The notes under the pieces are model-generated. The model saw only the letters and a list, made by a program, of their open reading frames with translations, was not told the origin of the DNA and did not search any database. From Candidatus Ethanoperedens thermophilum (lineage in GTDB: Archaea > Halobacteriota > Methanosarcinia > Methanosarcinales > EX4572-44), in assembly GCA_012910725.1 (NCBI GenBank), contig WNEG01000023.1, positions 1-7,471 on the forward strand: a stretch of 7,471 nucleotides of DNA, given 5' to 3'. Each line of letters begins with the position of its first letter. Within the stretch, counting starts at the first letter, position 1. Below, piece after piece: positions 1-5,251 of this stretch. Both the position numbers and the translations under genes were made by a program.

Positions 1-2220
1 ATTAGGCAGCATCGAATAGAAATAGAGACTATAAGTGCAAAATACATAAAAACACTATTTGTACCCCGTAAAGAATTTGATAATATTTATGAAGAATTTC
101 TGGAATCTCTTGATGATACGAGAGCTTATAATAGTTCACTCCCACTCAAAAATAAAAAAATAGAAAAACAAAATGAAGAAATAAGGAAAAAAAACCAAGA
201 AACGATGCAAAAGTATCCTAATGAATCGAGGAAGGAACTAACTAAAAAAAATATGCTATCAAAAGAAAGACCACTTTTAAAGGAGAAACCAATACAAGAT
301 TGTCTTTTAATAATGGGGGAGGCAGGTATCGGGAAAACAAATTTATTATGTTACTTAACACAAAAATATGAAAATAGTTATCCAATTGTTTTTTTAAATG
401 GGGGCAGAATGATTTTAAACGATCATCAAAATATCGAAGACATAATTATAGAATATTTTAATAAGCTATCAGATATAAAATTTGAACCTGACTTACATGT
501 TATGATGGAAATAGCATCTCAAGAAGGGAAGAATATTTTATGTTTTATTGATGCTATTAATGAATGTCTGGATTTAGATTTGATGAGAATTTATTTGGGC
601 AATATTTTAAGTTATAACAAAGATAAAAATATTGCATTTGTGATAAGTTGTCGTGATATTGACTGGAGATTTTTTGAGAATGAAAGAGCAATTACTGAGC
701 GTGTATACCAGACTGAGAAAGCCATGTTGCAAAAAGGCGACGCTACTTGTTTAGACTTGCTCAGCCATGACGAATTTAAAGATGCTTGGAGGCTGTATAA
801 AAGTTATTTTAATTTAGATGGAGAAATTTCAGATGATATAGAGAAAATATGCAGACAACCAATTATGCTAAGATTTTTATGTGAGGCATACGAAGGCGGT
901 AAGGTACCAGAAAGAGATATAAGGCGAATGGAGATATTTAATAACTATTGGGATAAAAAATTGGCAGGAACTGGCGAGAAACGAGAAACTCAAGCCTTCT
1001 TATTTGGTTTGGTCGATGAGATGACATCCCAAAAGAAAGCAGAGTTAATAGAGATAGAAGTTGAAAGAGTCACTAAACAAAAGGCAGACAAGCCACACAC
1101 TACATTTAGTAAAGTACTTAGTGAGAATATAATATTATACAAAGAAATAGACGGGAGAACAAAAGAGTATAAAATAGGTTTTACTTATGAAGCATTTTTC
1201 GAATATGTTATTGCCAGACAGTTTCTAGATACTCACAGCAGCCTTGATGATGAAGCTCTAATATTGGAGTTTAAAAATCTTATAGACCGGGTACAAAGTT
1301 TTAGAAATTTAATGGGTGCGATTGAGTATATAATTATGTTGTTGGAAGACGCTTCGATCGAAGACGCTGACGGAGAAGTTTATATTAGAATGCTAGAGTT
1401 ACTATCAACATACAAAGATAAAAACATAAGGCATGAATCTGTCATTACAATAGAAAAAGTAAAAAATGTTTTAAAAGTAAAAAATGCTTTGAAAATGCTT
1501 GCCGATGATAATAATTTAAAAATTAACAAGGGCGTTTATGGAATTTTTAGGGAGAATTACAAGAAATTTGATATAGATTTCCAAAGAGATATTTTATCCA
1601 TTTTATCCACAAAAAGCAACAAGGACTTTTTACGAACACCTATCGAGTCCATAATAAAATCCTATAATGATTTGCCCCCCCAAATTCAAGAATTGCTAAT
1701 ATATTTCTCTCAATGTGATTTTATTAATACTAAAAGAAAATTAATATCCGAATTAGTTATATCTCCGAAAGAATTACCATCGAGTATTTATTGTAGTATT
1801 ATATTTAATTTGGTTGAAGTAAATGATAGACTAATAATGAATGGTATTTTAAATTCACTATCGGATAACCTATCAGTAGTAGAGGAGAGAAATAGGGATA
1901 GTATCTTAGGTCGGCTAATTAAAAATGAGAGTGTCGATCTTAAAGAACTGGGCAAACTTTTGGGAGATAATGCAAATATAATCTCAGATACGATTTTAAA
2001 AGACTATATAGATCGGTGCATTGAAGAAGGTGACGAGTGGGTAAAAATAAATACAGTTTTTATTATGGACAAACTTATTGAACAAGGATCTATTGTGATC
2101 GATTCTGAATATAACAATTTAGTATCTAAATTGATTAATAACTCTGATGAAGATGTTAGTTGTGTTGCGAAAGGTCGGTTTGTTCGTGATTCCAAAAATC
2201 CATCACCTTTTAAAGGTTAG
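1..2220 (+). CDS. STAND/NACHT-type NTPase with helical C-terminal region, 5' end outside the window
   Basis: The reading frame has no stop from base 1 to the TAG at 2218-2220 (739 codons visible). The ATG at 205 is therefore very probably internal. The 68 residues before it include a Tyr-Ile...Leu-Phe-Val-Pro-Arg segment and an FxxxxxEF run, typical of the stretch just before the NTPase core in STAND proteins, then a Lys/Glu-rich linker. Numbering from base 1, a Walker A (GEAGIGKT) lies at residues 106-113, a NACHT-like Walker B (FIDAINE, Asp184 to Glu188) near 182-188, a sensor-type SCRD at 216-219, and an FxYExFxEY motif at 394-402 that resembles the FxHxxFxEY of NACHT helical domains. The remainder to 739 is predicted helical, possibly HEAT-like repeats. 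STAND NTPases act as oligomerising sensors, and many bacterial and archaeal ones are antiviral. The effector domain would be upstream, so a defence role is inference. The gene is AT-rich and uses AGA/AGG and A/T-ending codons more than its neighbours. Confidence 0.85.
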   Translation: MRQHRIEIETISAKYIKTLFVPRKEFDNIYEEFLESLDDTRAYNSSLPLKNKKIEKQNEEIRKKNQETMQKYPNESRKELTKKNMLSKERPLLKEKPIQDCLLIMGEAGIGKTNLLCYLTQKYENSYPIVFLNGGRMILNDHQNIEDIIIEYFNKLSDIKFEPDLHVMMEIASQEGKNILCFIDAINECLDLDLMRIYLGNILSYNKDKNIAFVISCRDIDWRFFENERAITERVYQTEKAMLQKGDATCLDLLSHDEFKDAWRLYKSYFNLDGEISDDIEKICRQPIMLRFLCEAYEGGKVPERDIRRMEIFNNYWDKKLAGTGEKRETQAFLFGLVDEMTSQKKAELIEIEVERVTKQKADKPHTTFSKVLSENIILYKEIDGRTKEYKIGFTYEAFFEYVIARQFLDTHSSLDDEALILEFKNLIDRVQSFRNLMGAIEYIIMLLEDASIEDADGEVYIRMLELLSTYKDKNIRHESVITIEKVKNVLKVKNALKMLADDNNLKINKGVYGIFRENYKKFDIDFQRDILSILSTKSNKDFLRTPIESIIKSYNDLPPQIQELLIYFSQCDFINTKRKLISELVISPKELPSSIYCSIIFNLVEVNDRLIMNGILNSLSDNLSVVEERNRDSILGRLIKNESVDLKELGKLLGDNANIISDTILKDYIDRCIEEGDEWVKINTVFIMDKLIEQGSIVIDSEYNNLVSKLINNSDEDVSCVAKGRFVRDSKNPSPFKG
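1456..1491 (+). repeat. Tandem 18-bp duplication inside the STAND NTPase gene
   Basis: Two adjacent 18-bp units (1456-1473 and 1474-1491) match at 16 of 18 bases and encode KVKNVL then KVKNAL. The duplication is in frame and lies in the helical C-terminal part, so it lengthens a helix by six residues. It is A-rich and could have arisen by replication slippage. Confidence 0.8.
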
Positions 2221-2322
2221 CTTACGGAGGCCATTATTTTTCGAATAGTTTCCGAAGTATATAAGAAAGAAAGGATAAAGAGAGATAAGTCAAACAACCG
2301 TCGATGATACTCCGCAAGCAAT

Positions 2323-2332
2323 CTTATATATT
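2323..2332 (+). promoter_or_regulatory. Candidate archaeal TATA box, distal to the marker-14 gene
   Basis: CTTATATATT is a good match to an archaeal TATA element. Transcription would begin about 25 bp downstream, near 2355, and give a leader of roughly 110 nt that contains the two hairpins at 2373-2424. It is seen by motif only. A nearer candidate promoter exists at 2432-2446. Confidence 0.4.
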
Positions 2333-2372
2333 CCATGGAGTGGGAGGCAAGTCTCGCAGGAATCATTTGGCA

Positions 2373-2400
2373 CAATCATCCCACCCCAGTGGCATGATTG
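2373..2400 (+). other. Strong hairpin upstream of the methanogenesis marker 14 gene
   Basis: CAATCAT (2373-2379) pairs with ATGATTG (2394-2400). After a C-C mismatch, CCAC (2381-2384) pairs with GTGG (2389-2392) around loop CCCA. A second AATCAT at 2361-2366 and a GTGGGA at 2340-2345 could compete for the same arms, so alternative folds are possible. It lies 67 bp before the marker-14 start. It could be a leader RNA structure or a leftover of an inserted element. Confidence 0.5.
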
Positions 2401-2407
2401 AGGCTTT

Positions 2408-2424
2408 TCAGGTGGAAAACCTGA
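2408..2424 (+). other. Second hairpin upstream of the methanogenesis marker 14 gene
   Basis: TCAGGT (2408-2413) pairs perfectly with ACCTGA (2419-2424) around the purine loop GGAAA, with a possible further T-G pair outside. It follows the 2373-2400 hairpin after 7 bases. No T-tract follows, so it is not a convincing terminator for the STAND gene. Confidence 0.5.
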
Positions 2425-2431
2425 GCTAATA

Positions 2432-2446
2432 GAAAACCTTAAACTA
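2432..2446 (+). promoter_or_regulatory. Candidate proximal promoter of the marker-14 gene (BRE plus weak TATA)
   Basis: A purine-rich GAAAAC stretch, BRE-like, is followed by CTTAAACTA around 2438-2446, centred about 26 bp before the ATG at 2468. With no Shine-Dalgarno sequence before that ATG, this spacing would fit a leaderless or short-leader transcript. The match to the TATA consensus is weaker than at 2323-2332. Confidence 0.35.
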
Positions 2447-2467
2447 TCATAAAAAATAGTACTACTT

Positions 2468-3967
2468 ATGAATCCTATCGAGTTCATGCGATTAAAGCCG
2501 CGAATATCACACAGTCCTACCATTGACACCTATGAGTTAAAGTCCAGGATGGATTTAAAAATGCAGCAGCATCGCCCATATTTCATTGTTGCATCAGTGG
2601 AGGTTGGAAATACCACCACCAAATGCATACTGATGGCAGTGAACCTGAAGGAAGGTAAGTCATATCTTGTAAACAAGACCGTGAAAATGACAAGAGATGT
2701 GAGGCCGCCAAAGGAAGGTGAGGATGTCTTTGGATACACACTAAACCGGGTGCCTCTTACCAGAAATGCAGTTTCAGAACTGGTCAGAGACACCCTCATC
2801 GAGTGTTTTTATTCCATCAACCTTGACATTAAAAAAGACCTGAATTTCGTGGTGCGTTCAACTGGTGTGGTAGCAGGTTTCAGGACGCAAGAAGAGATTG
2901 GAAATATCATAAAAGCCCTTGCAGACGGGTGTCTGTCCGCAGGTGTGTCCCCGAGAGCCATGACTTCAGCACTCTCCATCGATAATATAGGTGCAGCATT
3001 CAAACCCTACAGCCTTATAGAAAAGATCAGCTTTGATGGAGCAGTTGGCGGTGTGACGCCTCCCAAAGGTGCAACAGGCGTGGAACTTGTGGCAAACGAA
3101 ATGGAAGGTGAACTTGCAACAGCAGGTATCAAAGAAGGTGCTAAATGGGCAGGCGTGGACTATCGAAACCCATGTCTTTCACTCGACTTTGGCACAACTC
3201 TCGACGGTCGCATCACCAGTGCAGACCTGCCTTATGCAAAGACCATTGGAAACTTCTGCGGTCTCGCGGGGGCTATCCCGGATGCACTCGTTCGCGGCAC
3301 AAAACTTGTGGATGGAAATGTTGGTGTGGCTCTGGATGTAATCAATGAGAAACCAGCAGGAAACATCACATTGATGCGTAAATCGACGATTATCGAAGAA
3401 TATGCGGAGAGAATCCATAAATATATCATTATTGAAACGGTTCCTTCTGGAAGAGACCATTATGGTACGATACCGGTAAACCCGGAGGTTGCAAAGGTAC
3501 TTAATGTGACGCTTATCGGCTGTGACATCGGGCACGATGGTTCAGACCTTCCAAAACTTGCAGAAATAGGTGGAGAGATATATAAAAAATATGACCTTAA
3601 AATACTTTCAGCAATACTTGATGTTACTATGGCAAAGGTGGTACAAAGGCTGGTAAAGCTTGCACTGGATAACCACTTAATAAACCGGGATACCGCCATA
3701 GGGGTTACAGGAAGAGCAGGAATCACATGCAATAAGCCAAAGATCATCTTGAAGTACATAAAAGAACTTGGAATCTATGACAATCCAGAAGAGAATGTTG
3801 TTTTTGTTGATGATGGACTTGCACGTGGTGCAGCGGTTATGGCACGCTGCATGAACTTGCTTGGCACACCGAAAACACCAATCGGGGGTAATCGTGGCGG
3901 CAGGTGTGTGCTCGGTGCACGAATCAAATACGAAAAAGAGCTGCGGAAAGCTTCACAAGTTAGATAG
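2468..3967 (+). CDS. Methanogenesis marker protein 14 (ASKHA/actin-like ATPase fold family)
   Basis: This 499-residue protein is recognised as the methanogenesis marker 14 family, found almost only in methanogens and relatives. Its biochemical role is not established. The fold appears to be the acetate kinase/Hsp70/actin type related to activase-like ATPases. Visible phosphate-binding motifs are EVGNTTTKC (residues 45-53) and LSLDFGTTLDGRI (237-249). VTGRAGIT (413-420) and VFVDDGLARGAAVMAR (445-460) are glycine-rich C-terminal segments likely around the nucleotide. There is no signal peptide or membrane segment, so it is probably cytosolic. The ATG at 2468 is used because the frame then gives a family-like leader (PTIDTYELKSR). 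The ATG at 2486 is a plausible alternative. No Shine-Dalgarno sequence is visible. The gene ends inside the 3' end of the convergent prenyltransferase gene (8-bp overlap). Confidence 0.92.
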   Translation: MNPIEFMRLKPRISHSPTIDTYELKSRMDLKMQQHRPYFIVASVEVGNTTTKCILMAVNLKEGKSYLVNKTVKMTRDVRPPKEGEDVFGYTLNRVPLTRNAVSELVRDTLIECFYSINLDIKKDLNFVVRSTGVVAGFRTQEEIGNIIKALADGCLSAGVSPRAMTSALSIDNIGAAFKPYSLIEKISFDGAVGGVTPPKGATGVELVANEMEGELATAGIKEGAKWAGVDYRNPCLSLDFGTTLDGRITSADLPYAKTIGNFCGLAGAIPDALVRGTKLVDGNVGVALDVINEKPAGNITLMRKSTIIEEYAERIHKYIIIETVPSGRDHYGTIPVNPEVAKVLNVTLIGCDIGHDGSDLPKLAEIGGEIYKKYDLKILSAILDVTMAKVVQRLVKLALDNHLINRDTAIGVTGRAGITCNKPKIILKYIKELGIYDNPEENVVFVDDGLARGAAVMARCMNLLGTPKTPIGGNRGGRCVLGARIKYEKELRKASQVR

Positions 3968-4862
3968 CATGAGAACTTAGCACATCTATAACTGCAAACA
4001 ATAGTAGTGAAATGCTGACTGCAGCATTAACCTTCAGAAATGCCACCCCCATCTTATCAAGGTTGTCGCTCTTTATGATGTGATGTTCATAGATAATAAG
4101 AGCCCCGATGATCAACAGTCCAACAAGGAATATACTTCCAAGTTCGAGCAGGCGATAGAATAACACGAGAGATAAATACATGAGTACGTGGAATAGGCTT
4201 GAAAGTTTAAGTGCAGCATCCGTACCAAAGCATGCTGGAATCGAGTGAAGAGCGAATTTTCGGTCAAATTCAACATCCGAGAGTGAATATATCACATCAA
4301 ATCCTGCAACCCAGAATATAACTGCAACAACGAGTACAAACATCCCAAGATCGAAATTGGTGGGCGGGAAATGCAGTATGCCAGTTACAGCAATCCATCC
4401 ACCAAGCGGCGCATATCCAAGATTTAACCCTAAAACAAGGTGTGCAATAGATGAAAATCTTTTAACGTAGGGGTATACAAAAGAGGTAACAGGTATGATT
4501 GGCGAGAGCAGCAGGCACAGTTCGTTTAGCATAGAAGCTGAAAGAAAAAAGACAAGGTAGGAGATAGCGATGATGCTGTACACCTCCCTTTTTGAGATTA
4601 ATCCTGCGGGGAGTGGTCGCATGGCTGTGCGCTTGTTTTTCTTGTCAATATCAGCGTCCACAAGGTTATTGAGTGACATTGCTCCGCTGCGTGCTCCAAA
4701 AAAAGCAGTCGTAACCAGGAACAACACACGTAGACCTGGAAGCTCGTCTAATAGTAGTATGCTTGCAAGCACAACCCCAAGATATGCAAAGGGAATTGCA
4801 AACACCGTATGTTTTAATACGACAAAATCGCAGTAAAGAGCAAGCTTGTTTAGTGGAGTCAT
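3960..4862 (-). CDS. UbiA-superfamily aromatic prenyltransferase, MqnP/UbiA-like
   Basis: This integral membrane enzyme would transfer a polyprenyl chain from its diphosphate to an aromatic acceptor, in synthesis of a lipid electron carrier. Counting from the GTG at 4877, it carries both Asp-rich Mg-diphosphate sites. The first is N70-x3-D74-x3-D78, followed by NKRTAMRPLPAG. The second is D194-x6-D201-x3-D205 in a DVIYSLSDVEFDRK stretch followed by LHSIP. The second motif and LHSIP resemble the futalosine-pathway prenyltransferase MqnP and related 4-hydroxybenzoate prenyltransferases. Eight or nine hydrophobic segments are visible. The acceptor could be a menaquinone precursor or a methanophenazine-type ring; the sequence does not decide. 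The ATG at 4862 is preferred (300 aa, starting MTPLNKLALYCDF); a GTG at 4877 would add five residues. The gene is convergent with marker 14 and diverges from thiC across the repeat-rich spacer. Confidence 0.88.
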   Translation of the reverse strand: MTPLNKLALYCDFVVLKHTVFAIPFAYLGVVLASILLLDELPGLRVLFLVTTAFFGARSGAMSLNNLVDADIDKKNKRTAMRPLPAGLISKREVYSIIAISYLVFFLSASMLNELCLLLSPIIPVTSFVYPYVKRFSSIAHLVLGLNLGYAPLGGWIAVTGILHFPPTNFDLGMFVLVVAVIFWVAGFDVIYSLSDVEFDRKFALHSIPACFGTDAALKLSSLFHVLMYLSLVLFYRLLELGSIFLVGLLIIGALIIYEHHIIKSDNLDKMGVAFLKVNAAVSISLLLFAVIDVLSSHAI

Positions 4863-4913
4863 TATAGATCCAAGCACGTGTTCAGTATTGCATCATTCAA
4901 GTATCCTTCGCAA

Positions 4914-4970
4914 CTCGACTACTTCGTAGTCGAGAGTTACTGGTAATTTCTGTATAACTTCGTTGTGCAG
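4914..4970 (-). repeat. Two-hairpin palindromic module, copy A (minus orientation)
   Basis: Read on the minus strand, the first hairpin is CTGCACAAC, loop GAA, GTTATACAG (4970 to 4950). It has two A-C mismatches on this strand that are G-T wobbles on the plus strand. A 15-base linker ends in CAGTAACT. The second hairpin is a perfect 9-bp stem, CTCGACTAC, loop GAA, GTAGTCGAG (4934 to 4914). The same order and linker recur at 5063-5117 on the plus strand, so the two copies form an inverted pair about 90 bp apart. Confidence 0.8.
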
Positions 4971-5035
4971 TGCTTCTCGCAATCGAGAATTGAGAGCTGT
5001 TTCTGCGTACGTGTTTCGAGCTGAGACGAAAAAAA

Positions 5036-5055
5036 CCACGAGATTCCACGAGATT
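5036..5055 (+). repeat. Perfect 10-bp tandem repeat
   Basis: CCACGAGATT occurs twice head to tail (5036-5045 and 5046-5055), just after an A-tract at 5029-5035 and between the two inverted copies of the two-hairpin module. Confidence 0.9.
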
Positions 5056-5062
5056 ACGGCAC

Positions 5063-5117
5063 CTGCACACTTCATGTACAGAGGTAACCAGTAACTCTTG
5101 ATTACGCAGTAATCAAG
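5063..5117 (+). repeat. Two-hairpin palindromic module, copy B (plus orientation)
   Basis: The first hairpin is CTGCACA (5063-5069), loop CTTCA, TGTACAG (5075-5081), with one C-A mismatch. The linker AGGTAAC CAGTAACT leads to a perfect 9-bp stem: CTTGATTAC (5097-5105), loop GCA, GTAATCAAG (5109-5117). Against copy A the CAGTAACT linker end is identical. Three stem positions differ, each with a matching change in the other arm, so both copies stay fully paired. Confidence 0.8.
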
Positions 5118-5153
5118 ATCTGTGTAATTTTGTGGTTCGAGCTAAACACATAC

Positions 5154-5197
5154 GTTTCCGTACACGGAGTGTGCGGTTCTGTATACGAAGTATGCAG
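5154..5197 (+). repeat. 21-bp tandem repeat forming two GNA-loop hairpins
   Basis: Units at 5154-5174 and 5175-5195 match at 16 of 21 bases. The hairpins are CCGTACAC, loop GGA, GTGTGCGG (5158-5176) and CTGTATAC, loop GAA, GTATGCAG (5179-5197). Between them, two C-G pairs in the first are T-A pairs in the second (5159/5175 to 5180/5196; 5163/5171 to 5184/5192), and both keep one T-G wobble at the same place. The second hairpin ends about 55 bp before the thiC start, so it would be in or near a thiC leader. Confidence 0.8.
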
Positions 5198-5215
5198 TTT
5201 GTGCAGATACGAGAA

Positions 5216-5224
5216 GTTTATTAG
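5216..5224 (+). promoter_or_regulatory. Candidate TATA box for thiC
   Basis: GTTTATTAG lies about 30 bp before the TTG start at 5252, the spacing expected for an archaeal TATA box driving a leaderless or very short leader. TTATTTAATAT at 5234-5244 is another AT-rich candidate but is too close for a leaderless start. If this promoter is used, the upstream hairpins are not in the thiC mRNA. Confidence 0.3.
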
Positions 5225-5251
5225 TGTTAGAAGTTATTTAATATCTCTGCC

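Larger units (their letters stand above)
4878..5251. other. Gene-free spacer filled with short inverted repeats between the divergent prenyltransferase and thiC genes
   Basis: No convincing gene lies here. The spacer holds at least six hairpins: 4914-4934, 4950-4970, 4974-4989 (TTCTCG, loop CAAT, CGAGAA), 5063-5081, 5097-5117, 5158-5176 and 5179-5197. It also has a 10-bp tandem repeat and the word TTCGAGCT twice (5015-5022 and 5136-5143). Hairpins left of about 5081 have their GAA-type loop on the minus strand; those to the right have it on the plus strand. An 82-codon minus-strand frame (5141 to 4893) is open across the repeats but resembles no protein I know. Confidence 0.85.

Noticed and set aside
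205..2220. STAND NTPase starting at the ATG at 205.
   Set aside because: The frame is open upstream to base 1 with family-like residues, and no ribosome binding site precedes 205.
2373..2424. tRNA or other standard RNA gene in the spacer before marker 14.
   Set aside because: No cloverleaf, T-loop consensus or CCA-compatible acceptor pairing was found on either strand.
2290..2529. 79-codon minus-strand frame with several cysteines.
   Set aside because: It overlaps the marker-14 start and both upstream hairpins, has no recognisable domain, and no promoter was seen for it.
5020..5091. Possible TPP riboswitch before thiC (GCTGAGA at 5020-5026, ACCTG at 5061, GGTAACCAG at 5083-5091).
   Set aside because: The spacing and the expected conserved run after ACCTGA are missing, and ACCTG and the later words belong to the palindromic module. 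GCTGAGA alone is likely chance.
4951..5195. ATAACTTCGT and TATACGAAGTAT resemble loxP arms.
   Set aside because: The two arms are not spaced by 8 bp as in a lox site. They belong to separate GNA-loop hairpins that vary in sequence.
4878..5251. CRISPR array.
   Set aside because: Repeats are not identical or evenly spaced, occur in both orientations, and there are no spacers of constant length.
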